Origin: Streptomyces sp. 1-11
GTDB lineage: Bacteria; Actinomycetota; Actinomycetes; Streptomycetales; Streptomycetaceae
Length of the DNA stretch: 64,000 nt
Direction of reading: 5' to 3'
Assembly: GCF_007176755.1 (NCBI RefSeq)
Contig: NZ_BJTV01000005.1
Span: 62,001-126,000 of the forward strand
The translations under genes and the position numbers were made by a program. Below the pieces are notes generated by a model, which worked only from the letters and a program-made list of their open reading frames with translations, did no database searches and had not been told where the DNA came from. Positions 24,481 through 32,890 of the stretch are shown in pieces. Position 1 is the stretch's first letter; each line of letters starts with the position of its first letter.

Positions 24481-25680
24481 ATGCAGCAGTTCTCCTGCGA
24501 GACCGTGGCCGACCTGGCGGTCCCCGGACTGGCCACCGGCAGGCTGACGGTGATCGCCGTGCACGGTGTCGCCGACACCACGACCGGTACCGCTCTCGCC
24601 TCCGCCCTCGCCGCGCCGGGCCCCGCCCAGCTCGTCGTCGATCTGACCGGCCTGTACCGGCTGGAGCCCGCCGGCGCCGAGATCCTGTACCGGTTCGCCG
24701 AGGAGGCGGCCGCCCAGGGCCGCCCGCTGCGCCTGACCGGATGCACCGCGCAGGCCGCCGCCGTGCTCGCCCGGACCCGGGCGGCCCGCGCGCCGGTCGG
24801 CCGGGCCGGGCCCGAGCTGTACGGCTCGGTGTCGGAGGCGCTCGCCGCGGTGATCTCCGCGGCCGCGGCGGCGCCGGAGCCGCCGCCCGGGGCGCCGTTC
24901 GCGCGCACCGACGCGGTGGAGCTGCGGCACCGCCTGCTGGCGCACGCCCTGGTCGCCCGTGCGCAGGGCCTGCTCATGGAGCGCTACGGCCTCCCCGGCG
25001 CGGACACCGCCGGCGCGCTGCTGCGCATGGTGGCCCGGCGGCACGGGATGCGGACCGTCGCACTGGCCGGGGCCCTGGTGGAGGCCGCGGCGCCACGGCC
25101 CGGCGAGGCGTGGTTCCCCGGCCGGGAGCACCCCGCCGAGCCCGCCGTCGGTTTCCTGCTGCCGTCCGCCGGCCGGCCGCGGCCGCTGTCCGCGTTCCTC
25201 GACGCGCTCCGGGACACCGTCTGCGCGATCACCCACACCGACATGGCCAACGTGCAGCTCCTCGACCCCAGCGACAACACGCTGCGGATGGAGTCCCACT
25301 GCGGCTTCCCCGCCGAGTTCGTGCACTTCTTCGCGGTGGTCGACGGCACCGCCACCCCGTGCGGCCACGCGGCCCGCAAGAGCGAGCGGATCGTGGTGGA
25401 CGACGTGGCCAGCGCCCCGGAGTTCGACGAGCCCTCACGGGCCGCGACGCTCGCCGCGCACAGCCGCTCGGTGCAGTGCACGCCCATCCCCGGCCCCGCC
25501 GGCCGCGCACAGGGCATGCTCTCCACCCATCACGCCCAGGCCGGCCACGCCTTCACCGGCGCCGAGCTCGTCGCCCTCGACACCGTCGCCCGGGAGGCCG
25601 GCGCCTGGCTGGACTGGTACCGGACGACCACCGTCCTGGACGCGCTGGAGGACCTGCACCGCAGGGCGCACGGTCCCTGA
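24481..25680 (+). CDS. STAS-ANTAR-GAF regulator 3
   Basis: 399 residues with a domain order opposite to its two neighbours. Residues 1-115 look like a STAS/anti-anti-sigma-like fold (RLTVIAVHGVADTTTGTALA, AQLVVDLTGLYRLEPAGAEI). An ANTAR-like helix set follows (LLAHALVARAQGLLMERYGL, ALLRMVARRHGMRTVALAG). The C-terminal GAF-like half has DMANVQLLDPSDNTLRMESH and TATPCGHAARKSERIVVDD. It probably links ligand or light/redox sensing to RNA antitermination or to partner binding. ATG 24481 is preceded by AGGGAGCGGCC; the conserved STAS-like region begins right after it. Confidence 0.8.
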   Translation: MQQFSCETVADLAVPGLATGRLTVIAVHGVADTTTGTALASALAAPGPAQLVVDLTGLYRLEPAGAEILYRFAEEAAAQGRPLRLTGCTAQAAAVLARTRAARAPVGRAGPELYGSVSEALAAVISAAAAAPEPPPGAPFARTDAVELRHRLLAHALVARAQGLLMERYGLPGADTAGALLRMVARRHGMRTVALAGALVEAAAPRPGEAWFPGREHPAEPAVGFLLPSAGRPRPLSAFLDALRDTVCAITHTDMANVQLLDPSDNTLRMESHCGFPAEFVHFFAVVDGTATPCGHAARKSERIVVDDVASAPEFDEPSRAATLAAHSRSVQCTPIPGPAGRAQGMLSTHHAQAGHAFTGAELVALDTVAREAGAWLDWYRTTTVLDALEDLHRRAHGP

Positions 25681-25708
25681 GGCCCGCGCGCGGGGCCGGG
25701 GACGCCGA

Positions 25709-25741
25709 AGGGCCGGTGCGAAACGGGTTCGCACCGGCCCT
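25709..25741. terminator. strong intrinsic terminator
   Basis: A perfect 14-bp stem (25709-25722 with 25728-25741) around ACGGG lies between the convergent STAS-ANTAR-GAF gene and the Cys-rich peptide gene and probably serves both. Confidence 0.8.
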
Positions 25742-25757
25742 CGGACTTCGTTTCGGG

Positions 25758-25913
25758 TCAGCCGCACTGGCAGGGAGCGCCCGACTGGCAGCCGCAGCCA
25801 CAGCCCGACCCGCAGCCGCACGCGGCGACGAGCGGGAGGTGCCTGCTCTCGGTGGGCTGGTCCGACTCGCGCGCTTGCGTGGGGTCGGGCGTGGTGCCGG
25901 GGGATTCGGCCAT
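25758..25913 (-). CDS. 51-residue Cys-rich peptide, metallothionein-like
   Basis: The N-terminal 30 residues are polar (MAESPGTTPDPTQARESD); the last 20 hold seven Cys in CxC spacing (CGCGSGCGCGCQSG, then PCQCG). Clustered CxC motifs in a tiny protein are characteristic of metallothioneins; mycobacterial MymT is of similar size and binds Cu(I). A GAGGAGGGG ribosome site precedes ATG 25913, supporting translation. It lies next to phoU but on its own terminator. Alternatives are a redox-sensing peptide or a RiPP precursor; no modifying enzymes are nearby. Confidence 0.6.
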   Translation of the reverse strand: MAESPGTTPDPTQARESDQPTESRHLPLVAACGCGSGCGCGCQSGAPCQCG

Positions 25914-26106
25914 GGGTCCCCTCCTCAGAGGCTCGGCGAGATGCCTTCGCCCATTCCATGCCCGTTCCGCCGGGCGCATCAACGGCGCATCGAGGCGTCC
26001 GCCCGCCCGGCTCCGCCTCCCCGCGAGCCCGGCACGACCCGGAGGGCAGGCCGCGCGCGCCCCGGACGGCAGGCCGCGCGCGCCCCGGGGCCGGGCCGGC
26101 GGGGCC

Positions 26107-26796
26107 CTACGCTCCCTCGATCCCGGTCACCGGCTGGATGTCTTGCTGGAGCACGTCGGCGTGCTCGCCCGTCACCAGGTAGACGACCCGCTTGGCGACG
26201 GCCACCGCGTGGTCGGCGTACCGCTCGTAGTACCGGCCCAGCAGGGTGACGTCGACGGCCGTCTCGATGCCGTGCTTCCAGCGGTCGTCGATCAGGTGCT
26301 GGAACAGGGTGCGGTGCAGCATGTCCATGTCGTCGTCGTCCTGCTCCAGCTGCAGCGCGAGGTCGACGTCCTTGGTGACGAGCACCTCGGCCGCCTTCGC
26401 CATCAGGCGCTGGGCGAGCTGGCCCATCTCCAGGATCGTGGCGTGCAGGTCGTGCGGGACCGCGCGCTCGGGGAAGCGCAGCCGGGCCAGCTTCGCCACG
26501 TGCTGGGCGAGGTCGCCGGAGCGCTCCAGGTCGGCCGACATGCGCAGCGACGTGACGACGATCCGCAGGTCGGTCGCCACCGGCTGCTGGCGGGCGAGCA
26601 GGGCTATCGCCCGGGCCTCCAGGTCGTGCTGGAGTTCGTCGACCTTCTGGTCGGCCTCGATCACGTTCTCGGCCAGCTTCAGGTCGGTGTCGAGGATGGC
26701 CGTCGTGGCGCGCCCGATCGCCGACCCGACCAGCCGGGCCATCTCCACCAGGCTGTCGCCGATCGAGTCAAGTTCCTCGTGGTACGCGTCCCGCAT
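26107..26796 (-). CDS. phoU: phosphate signalling regulator PhoU
   Basis: 229 residues with two PhoU repeats, each a three-helix bundle: residues 1-110 (MRDAYHEELDSIGDSLVEMA, LRIVVTSLRMSADLERSGDL) and 115-229 (TAVDVTLLGRYYERYADHAV). The E/DxxxD metal-cluster motifs DLERSGD and YYERYAD are both present. PhoU modulates phosphate uptake and the PhoR kinase at the membrane face. It is divergent from phoR-phoP with PHO-box-like repeats between them, consistent with PhoP control. Confidence 0.96.
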   Translation of the reverse strand: MRDAYHEELDSIGDSLVEMARLVGSAIGRATTAILDTDLKLAENVIEADQKVDELQHDLEARAIALLARQQPVATDLRIVVTSLRMSADLERSGDLAQHVAKLARLRFPERAVPHDLHATILEMGQLAQRLMAKAAEVLVTKDVDLALQLEQDDDDMDMLHRTLFQHLIDDRWKHGIETAVDVTLLGRYYERYADHAVAVAKRVVYLVTGEHADVLQQDIQPVTGIEGA

Positions 26797-26924
26797 CAGG
26801 ATTCCCTCTCGTACGTGCTTCCTTCGGGGTGCCGGGGGCCGTGACACCAGGCGCCCCGTGGCGTGACCGGCGGTGTGAACCCCACGCTCCCACGTTCTGC
26901 CCCGTACGCGTCCGTTTCCGCCAC

Positions 26925-26957
26925 CCCAAATGAACCACCACTGGCTCCAAGGTGAAC
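26925..26957 (-). promoter_or_regulatory. PHO box: three 11-bp direct-repeat units
   Basis: On the minus strand the units read GTTCACCTTGG, AGCCAGTGGTG and GTTCATTTGGG, matching the 11-bp direct-repeat organisation of Streptomyces PhoP sites (consensus GTTCACC plus spacer); the middle unit is weak. It lies between phoU and phoR-phoP. Confidence 0.75.
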
Positions 26958-27030
26958 TCTGGGCGACGAGTGTTCGAGGTCGCACCGCGACGGCTGTGGC
27001 CAGGCCATTGCGCATGCCTAACCTTGTGGC

Positions 27031-28284
27031 ATGGACGTGAACGCGGCGGTCGCCGCAGCGGCAGCGATCGCCGGGGTGCTCACCGGCGTCATCGCCATGC
27101 TGGCGTTCCGCTGGAGCGAACGCGACCAGAAGCGACCCACCAGGACTTCCTTGCACACCGATGCCGTACTCCCGCCCGGCGTGGACACCGTGCTGTCCGT
27201 GCTCCGCTCCTCGGCCGTCGTCCTCGACGAGGGCGACGCCGTCGTCAAGGCCAGCTCCGCCGCCTACGCCCTCGGGCTGGTCCGCGGCGGCAAGCTCTCG
27301 GTCGAGCCGATGCTGCAGATGGCCCGTGACACCAGACGCGACGGCGAGATACGCCAGGTCGAACTGGACCTGCCCCGGCGGGGCACCGGACGCGGCGAGG
27401 CGCTCGCCGTCTCCGCGCGCGTGGCCCCGCTCGGCTCCCGGCTGGTCCTGCTGCTGGTCGAGGACCTCACCGAGGCCCGCAGGATCGAGGCCGTACGGCG
27501 TGACTTCGTGGCCAACGTCAGTCATGAGCTGAAGACCCCCGTCGGCGCGCTCTCGCTGCTCTCCGAGGCCGTCATGGACGCCTCCGACGACCCCGAGGCC
27601 GTCGAGCGCTTCGCCGGCCGCATGCAGATCGAGGCGACCCGGCTGACCAACCTCGTCCAGGAGCTCATCGACCTGTCCAGGGTCCAGAACGACGACCCCC
27701 TCGAGGACGCCGAGCCGGTCCGGGTGGACGAGCTGGTCGCCGAGGCCGTCGACCGCTGCCGCCACCAGGCGGGCGCCAAGCAGATCACGATGGCCGCCGG
27801 GGGCACCGCGGACCTGCACGTGTGGGGCAACCGGGGCCAGCTCGCCGCCGCCCTCGGCAACCTGGTCGAGAACGCCGTGAACTACTCACCGGCCCGCACC
27901 CGCGTCGGCATCGCCGCCCGCCGGATCACCGCCCCGGGCGGCGACCTGATCGAACTGGCCGTCACCGACCAGGGCATCGGCATCTCCGAACGGGACAAGG
28001 AGCGCGTCTTCGAGCGCTTCTACCGCGTCGACCCGGCCCGCTCCCGGGCCACCGGAGGCACCGGTCTGGGTCTCGCGATCGTCAAGCACGTGGTCGCCTC
28101 GCACGGCGGGGAGGTCACGGTGTGGAGCGCCGAAGGCCAGGGCTCCACGTTCACCCTCAGACTGCCGGAGGCGGGCGCGGCCCGCGACCGCGCACAGCAG
28201 CACCCCGACCTCGACGACGAGGACGGCGGCGCCCCCGACTCATCTCCTTACGAACCGCTTCCCGCCCCGGAGGTCCTTCCGTGA
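27031..28284 (+). CDS. phoR: sensor histidine kinase PhoR (SenX3-like)
   Basis: 417 residues: one N-terminal membrane helix (AAIAGVLTGVIAMLAFRWS), a PAS-like region (SAVVLDEGDAVVKASSAAYA, LLLVEDLTEARRIEAVRRDF), the HisKA phosphoacceptor VANVSHELKTPVGALSLL, and a HATPase domain with NLVENAVNYSP (N box), DQGIGISERD (G1) and GGTGLGLAIVKHV (G2). It phosphorylates PhoP under phosphate limitation. TAACCT at 27019-27024 lies six bases before the ATG, suggesting a leaderless mRNA. The stop overlaps the phoP GTG (GTGA). Confidence 0.96.
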   Translation: MDVNAAVAAAAAIAGVLTGVIAMLAFRWSERDQKRPTRTSLHTDAVLPPGVDTVLSVLRSSAVVLDEGDAVVKASSAAYALGLVRGGKLSVEPMLQMARDTRRDGEIRQVELDLPRRGTGRGEALAVSARVAPLGSRLVLLLVEDLTEARRIEAVRRDFVANVSHELKTPVGALSLLSEAVMDASDDPEAVERFAGRMQIEATRLTNLVQELIDLSRVQNDDPLEDAEPVRVDELVAEAVDRCRHQAGAKQITMAAGGTADLHVWGNRGQLAAALGNLVENAVNYSPARTRVGIAARRITAPGGDLIELAVTDQGIGISERDKERVFERFYRVDPARSRATGGTGLGLAIVKHVVASHGGEVTVWSAEGQGSTFTLRLPEAGAARDRAQQHPDLDDEDGGAPDSSPYEPLPAPEVLP

Positions 28285-28961
28285 CCCGAGTGCTCGTCGT
28301 CGAGGACGAGGAGTCCTTCTCCGACGCCCTGTCGTACATGCTCCGCAAGGAGGGCTTCGAGGTCGCCGTCGCGGCCACCGGCCCCGACGGACTCGACGAG
28401 TTCGAGCGCAACGGCGCCGACCTCGTACTCCTCGACCTGATGCTGCCGGGTCTGCCCGGCACGGAGGTGTGCCGTCAGCTGCGCGGCCGCTCCAACGTCC
28501 CCGTGATCATGGTGACCGCGAAGGACAGCGAGATCGACAAGGTCGTGGGGCTCGAGATAGGAGCCGACGACTACGTCACCAAGCCCTTCTCCTCCCGTGA
28601 GCTGGTCGCCCGCATCCGCGCGGTGCTGCGCCGCCGCGGCGAGCCGGAGGAGGTCACCCCGGCCGCCCTGGAGGCGGGTCCGGTCCGCATGGACGTCGAC
28701 CGGCACGTGGTGACCGTCTCCGGCTCCAAGGTGGACCTCCCGCTGAAGGAGTTCGACCTGCTGGAGATGCTGCTGCGCAACGCGGGTCGGGTCCTGACCC
28801 GCATGCAGCTCATCGACCGCGTGTGGGGCGCCGACTACGTGGGCGACACCAAGACCCTGGACGTCCACGTCAAGCGCCTGCGCGCCAAGATCGAGCCCGA
28901 CCCGGGCGCGCCGCGCTACCTGGTGACGGTGCGGGGTCTCGGCTACAAGTTCGAGCCGTAG
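28281..28961 (+). CDS. phoP: response regulator PhoP
   Basis: 226 residues of the OmpR/PhoB class. The receiver domain has acidic DED near residues 9-11, the phosphoacceptor in LVLLDLMLPGLPG and Lys in YVTKPFSSRELVARI. The winged-helix DNA-binding domain ends DTKTLDVHVKRLRAKIEPDP, ITVRGLGYKFEP-like. It activates phosphate genes by binding PHO boxes and indirectly restrains antibiotic synthesis in Streptomyces. GTG start overlaps the phoR stop by 4 bp; both are translated from one message. A 40-bp palindrome follows as terminator. Confidence 0.96.
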   Translation: MTRVLVVEDEESFSDALSYMLRKEGFEVAVAATGPDGLDEFERNGADLVLLDLMLPGLPGTEVCRQLRGRSNVPVIMVTAKDSEIDKVVGLEIGADDYVTKPFSSRELVARIRAVLRRRGEPEEVTPAALEAGPVRMDVDRHVVTVSGSKVDLPLKEFDLLEMLLRNAGRVLTRMQLIDRVWGADYVGDTKTLDVHVKRLRAKIEPDPGAPRYLVTVRGLGYKFEP

Positions 28962-28980
28962 GCCTGACGCGCGGCACCAC

Positions 28981-29020
28981 GACGGAGGGCGGCACCCCGC
29001 GCGGGGTGCCGCCCTCCGTC
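28981..29020. terminator. perfect 40-bp palindromic terminator
   Basis: Bases 28981-29000 are exactly complementary to 29001-29020 (GACGGAGGGCGGCACCCCGC and its complement). It separates phoP from the convergent lipoprotein gene and should act in both directions. Confidence 0.8.
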
Positions 29021-29032
29021 ATGCCTGCCCGC

Positions 29033-29728
29033 TCAGTGGCCGGCGGCCGACTGCGAGGCGGAGTCGCTCGGGGTGGCGCCGGCGGCGTCGGCGCCGGAGG
29101 CGTCACCGCCCGAGACGTCCGCGGCGTCCGAGGCGCTCGCGGAGGCGTCGGGCTTGCCCGGCTTGCCCTTGCCGGAGGCCTCCGCGCCCGGGGCCGCCGA
29201 GGCCGAGGCGGACGGGACCTCGCTCGGGCCCCAGCCGCTGAAGAAGCTGGTGGCCGGCACCACGAAGGCGCGCAGGCTCACGTCACCGGTCTTGTCGAAG
29301 GTGAAGGTGATCTTCTGGGCGTTGCCGTCGCGGACCGCCTCGCGGCTGCTCTGCAGCACCGCGGAGGCGTTGTCCTTGCCGCCGAGGATCAGCGAGCCCA
29401 TCGGCGGGATGGTCAGGCTCTGGCCCTTGGCGGGGTGCAGCGTGGCGGTCTTGCCGGTGCCGGGAAGGGCGATCGACTGCAGGGTCTCGGCGGTCTTGCC
29501 GGTGTTGAAGATGGTCGCGGACACGACGGCCGGCCCGGTCGACGTCAGGTCGGGCTGGGTGATGACCGTGGCGTTCTGGACCTTGATGCTGCCCACGCTG
29601 GTGGCCGCGTTGTCCGGCTTGATCTGCAGGGTCTGGGCGTCGTTGCCGGAGCCGCACGCGGCGAGCGAGGCGACCGAGAAGGCGATGGCGGCGGCGCCGA
29701 GGGCGCCGCGTCGAAGGCTGCTGCTCAC
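29033..29728 (-). CDS. secreted lipoprotein of unknown function
   Basis: 231 residues. The signal peptide SSSLRRGALGAAAIAFSVAS ends in the lipobox LAAC, so the mature protein is lipid-anchored outside the membrane. A beta-rich domain follows (IKVQNATVITQPDLTSTGPA, VVSATIFNTGKTAETLQSIA, ITFTFDKTGDVSLRAFVVP), which resembles copper-chaperone-like/DUF461 sandwiches but lacks the Met/His ligands I would expect. The tail is Ser/Ala/Asp/Gly low complexity. GTG 29728 is preceded by AAGGAGA. Adjacent to the pho regulators in Streptomyces; role unknown. Confidence 0.8.
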   Translation of the reverse strand: MSSSLRRGALGAAAIAFSVASLAACGSGNDAQTLQIKPDNAATSVGSIKVQNATVITQPDLTSTGPAVVSATIFNTGKTAETLQSIALPGTGKTATLHPAKGQSLTIPPMGSLILGGKDNASAVLQSSREAVRDGNAQKITFTFDKTGDVSLRAFVVPATSFFSGWGPSEVPSASASAAPGAEASGKGKPGKPDASASASDAADVSGGDASGADAAGATPSDSASQSAAGH

Positions 29729-30364
29729 GGCGGCGGCATCTCCTTGAACGCGCGGGCGGCTCCCGTATAAAGCCACCCTAAGTGTCTGTCAGCGGCCTCA
29801 GGTTACCGAGCCGTTCCCGCGCGACCGCACCCGACCCTCCCCCAAGCGCCCGGCTTGCCTCCGGGTGGGGGTACCGCGGGGCCGCGAGTGACTCGCCGGT
29901 CACATTGCCGGAGCCGTCCGCGCATTCGCATAACGCGCCCGCGACGGCGCGGTCCGCATGCCGGCAACACGGCACGCGAAAATTTCCGTGAAGGAATGCG
30001 CGACCACCCGGGATATTGATCATCCGCCGCCCTTCCCGGCCCTTGTGATCAATTCCGGAATCGCCCCGGACCCGGCCTCCGTCGCCGAACGGAGTAGCGG
30101 AAGTCGTACGCTTGGGAGCGGACATATCGGGATGTTCCACCTTCTGGGGACGACTCGACGGGTGTGTGGCGTATGTGTTTCGCCTCGCCCGGAGAGTGCC
30201 TCCGACCTGCGAATTCCCGCCGCCTCCCGGCTCGGCCCGGCCCCTCGCAGCACGTCCGTGTTGCTGTTGTCAAGCCCCGAGATATGCCCTGACCTGCGAA
30301 AACGCCATTCAGAACACGCCGTATCCGTGTTACCCTGGATAGCCACGGAAGGGGTACCTGTCAC
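29729..30364. other. 636-bp intergenic region upstream of carD
   Basis: No supportable gene. It contains a GC palindrome at 29839-29871 (CCCCC and CCCGG arms) of the kind repeated between Streptomyces genes, and the carD promoter near 30340, where TACCCTGGAT could provide a -10 element about 25 bp before the ATG. AT-richer bases cluster at 29980-30060. Confidence 0.5.
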
Positions 30365-30847
30365 ATGACGTTCAAGGTTGGCGACACCGTGGTCTATCCC
30401 CATCACGGGGCCGCGCTGATCGAGGCCATCGAAACTCGTCAGATCAAAGGCGTGGACAAGACCTACTTGGTGCTGAAGGTCGCCCAGGGTGACCTCACGG
30501 TGCGTGTGCCAGCGGACAATGCGGAGTTCGTCGGCGTGCGTGATGTGGTCGGTCAGGACGGGCTGGACCGGGTCTTCGAGGTACTGCGCGCGCCGTACGC
30601 CGAGGAGCCCACGAACTGGTCCCGTCGCTACAAGGCAAACCTGGAGAAGCTCGCCTCCGGCGATGTCATCAAGGTCGCGGAAGTCGTGCGTGACCTGTGG
30701 CGTCGCGAGCGCGAGCGCGGACTCTCCGCCGGTGAGAAGCGCATGCTCGCCAAGGCCCGCCAGATCCTGGTGAGCGAGCTCGCCCTCGCGGAGAACACCA
30801 ACGAGGACAAGGCCGAGGCACTGCTCGACGAGGTGCTCGCCTCCTGA
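30365..30847 (+). CDS. carD: CarD/CdnL-family RNA polymerase-binding regulator
   Basis: 160 residues. The N-terminal Tudor-like RNA polymerase-interaction domain reads [20 protein letters not shown], then [26 protein letters not shown]. The C-terminal helical domain ([40 protein letters not shown]) contacts DNA at the upstream edge of the open-complex bubble. CarD stabilises open complexes at sigmaA/HrdB promoters, including rRNA, and is essential in mycobacteria. It is followed by ispD and ispF, the conserved actinobacterial order. Confidence 0.95.
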   Translation: MTFKVGDTVVYPHHGAALIEAIETRQIKGVDKTYLVLKVAQGDLTVRVPADNAEFVGVRDVVGQDGLDRVFEVLRAPYAEEPTNWSRRYKANLEKLASGDVIKVAEVVRDLWRRERERGLSAGEKRMLAKARQILVSELALAENTNEDKAEALLDEVLAS

Positions 30848-31149
30848 CGCGCGGCCGGCGGCATCCGCTGCCCCCGGCACGCTCAGAACAGTGAAAATGC
30901 CGCGGTGCCCGATGACACTCACCCTGTCGCCGGGCGCTGCGGCATGTTCGTCCCCGGCCGTCCCGGCCGCGGTGCCGGGCCGCCGCGAGCGGCCTGCCGT
31001 TCGACTCGGGGGAAGCCCCCGATACTTGGTGTGCCGGGCCCGGGCAGAAGGCTCGACCAGGGTCACGGAAGGGTCCGGTCGAGCGTCGTGCCCGGCACTC
31101 CTCCAGGCCATACCCACCTAGGTCGAGCACACAAACCTGACAGGAACCG
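30848..31149. other. 302-bp intergenic region between carD and ispD
   Basis: No gene seen. A small hairpin TCGGGGGAAGCCCCCGA lies around 31013-31030; the region probably holds the ispD promoter. AGGA precedes the ispD ATG. Confidence 0.4.
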
Positions 31150-31902
31150 ATGTCTGACGATTCGCGCCCCGCGCCCGCGCAGATCCCCGTCGCCGCCGTG
31201 ATTCCCGCCGCCGGCCGCGGCGTACGCCTCGGCCCGGGCGCCCCCAAGGCGCTCCGCACGCTGAACGGCACGCCCATGCTGATCCACGCGGTACGCGCCC
31301 TCGCCGCGTCCCGCCACGTCTCCCTGGTGATCGTCGTCGCGCCCCCGGACGGCGCCGCCGAGGCCAAGCTGCTGCTCGACGCGCACGCCCTGCCCGGGAG
31401 CACCGACTTCCTCGTCGTGCCCGGCGGGGACAGCCGCCAGGAGTCGGTCCGGCTCGGCCTGGACGCCCTGCCGCCCGAGTACGGCGTGGTGCTCGTCCAC
31501 GACGCGGCCCGCCCGCTCGTCCCGGTCGACACCGTGGACGCGGTCATCGAGGCCGTGCGCGAGGGAGCGCCCGCCGTCGTCCCCGCGCTGCCGCTGGCCG
31601 ACACCGTCAAGGAGGTCGAACCGGCCGCCGTCCCCGGCGACCCGGAGCCGGTCGTGGCCACGCCCGAGCGGTCCCGGCTGCGCGCCGTGCAGACGCCCCA
31701 GGGCTTCGACCGGGCCACCCTGGTCCGCGCCCACGAGACGGTCACCGAGGACGTCACGGACGACGCGTCCATGGTCGAGCAACTCGGCCTGCGGGTCGTC
31801 ACCGTCCCCGGTCACGAGGAGGCCTTCAAGGTCACCCGCCCGCTCGACCTCGTCCTCGCCGAGGCGGTCCTGGCCCGCAGGAGGCTCAACGATGGCTTCT
31901 GA
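31150..31902 (+). CDS. ispD: 2-C-methyl-D-erythritol 4-phosphate cytidylyltransferase
   Basis: IspD transfers CMP from CTP to MEP in the non-mevalonate isoprenoid pathway. The protein has 250 residues. The nucleotide-binding loop [20 protein letters not shown] is at about 15-34; [11 protein letters not shown] and [12 protein letters not shown] are the family's catalytic and substrate segments, with [10 protein letters not shown] near the end. The stop overlaps the ispF start by 11 bp, so both are co-translated. Confidence 0.96.
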   Translation: MSDDSRPAPAQIPVAAVIPAAGRGVRLGPGAPKALRTLNGTPMLIHAVRALAASRHVSLVIVVAPPDGAAEAKLLLDAHALPGSTDFLVVPGGDSRQESVRLGLDALPPEYGVVLVHDAARPLVPVDTVDAVIEAVREGAPAVVPALPLADTVKEVEPAAVPGDPEPVVATPERSRLRAVQTPQGFDRATLVRAHETVTEDVTDDASMVEQLGLRVVTVPGHEEAFKVTRPLDLVLAEAVLARRRLNDGF

Positions 31903-32386
31903 CACTCCGGTACTGCCCCAGGTCGGCATCGGTACCGACATCCACGCCTTCGAGGACGGCCGCGAGCTGTGGTGCGCCGGCCTGAAGTGGGAGGACGCGG
32001 GGCCGGGCCTGGCCGGGCACTCCGACGCCGACGTCGTCGCCCACGCCGCCTGCAACGCGCTGTTCTCCGCGGCCGGACTCGGCGACCTCGGGCAGCACTT
32101 CGGCACCGGCCGCCCCGAGTGGTCCGGCGCCTCCGGCGTCACCCTGCTCACCGAGGCCGCCCGCATCGTCCGCGAGGCCGGGTTCACCATCGGCAACGTC
32201 GCCGTCCAGGTCGTCGGACCCCGCCCCAAGATCGGCAAGCGGCGGGACGAGGCGCAGAAGATCCTCTCCGAGGCGGCCGGTGCGCCCGTGTCGGTGTCCG
32301 GCGCGACGACGGACGGGCTCGGCTTCCCCGGGCGCGAGGAGGGGCTGATGGCGGTCGCGACCGCGCTCGTGGTGCGGGTGCGCTGA
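31892..32386 (+). CDS. ispF: 2-C-methyl-D-erythritol 2,4-cyclodiphosphate synthase
   Basis: IspF cyclises CDP-ME-2-phosphate with release of CMP in the MEP pathway. 164 residues. The metal-binding DxH is in [14 protein letters not shown] and the second His in [30 protein letters not shown] and [20 protein letters not shown] are conserved trimer-interface segments. It overlaps the end of ispD. Confidence 0.96.
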   Translation: MASDTPVLPQVGIGTDIHAFEDGRELWCAGLKWEDAGPGLAGHSDADVVAHAACNALFSAAGLGDLGQHFGTGRPEWSGASGVTLLTEAARIVREAGFTIGNVAVQVVGPRPKIGKRRDEAQKILSEAAGAPVSVSGATTDGLGFPGREEGLMAVATALVVRVR

Positions 32387-32441
32387 GGGCGTGCGAGGGT
32401 ACCCGCAGGGTCACCGCTGACTCGAGGTCCCGGAGGTATCC

Positions 32442-32846
32442 ATGCCCGCCGCCCTGTCCGACCGGCTCAAGTCCCTGCTCGACGGCCCCGTCTTCATCGT
32501 GGTCGGCACCATCCAGCCCGACGGCAGCCCCCAGCTGTCCCCGGTCTGGGTGAAGCGGGACGGCGACCAGATCCTGTTCTCCACGACCGCCGACCGCCGC
32601 AAGAAGAAGAACCTGGACCGCGACGCCCGGGTGAGCGTGGTCGTCCAGGACCCCGAGATGCCCTACGTCTACGGGGAGATCCGGGGCACCGCCGAACTCA
32701 CCGCCGACGGCGCCGACGACCTCATCGACGAGCTGTCGGTGAAGTACACCGGCAAGAAGTACGCCGAGTTCAACCCGGCCTCCGTGGACGACGCCGAACG
32801 GGTGGTGGTGCGGATCACGCCCGAGAAGGTCGTGGGCATGTTCTAG
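32442..32846 (+). CDS. PPOX-class F420/FMN-dependent oxidoreductase
   Basis: 134 residues with the split-barrel pattern of pyridoxamine 5'-phosphate oxidase-like proteins: VFIVVGTIQPDGSPQLSPVW, ILFSTTADRRKKKNLDRDAR, VSVVVQDPEMPYVYGEIRGT. In actinobacteria such small proteins mostly bind F420 rather than FMN and act in redox reactions on unknown substrates. Placed between ispF and cysS in the same direction. The substrate cannot be told from sequence. Confidence 0.85.
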   Translation: MPAALSDRLKSLLDGPVFIVVGTIQPDGSPQLSPVWVKRDGDQILFSTTADRRKKKNLDRDARVSVVVQDPEMPYVYGEIRGTAELTADGADDLIDELSVKYTGKKYAEFNPASVDDAERVVVRITPEKVVGMF

Positions 32847-32890
32847 CCAACCGGCACCAGGCACCACTCCGGGGCCACTACCCTGGAGTG

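Noticed and set aside
26045-26088. Two copies of a 21-bp GC repeat after the phoU stop
   Set aside because: Short, purely GC and without structure; probably a local duplication with no assignable role.
29778-30140. Minus-strand 120-residue frame upstream of carD
   Set aside because: No recognisable domain, and it covers a GC palindrome and AT-rich regulatory-looking DNA; insufficient support.
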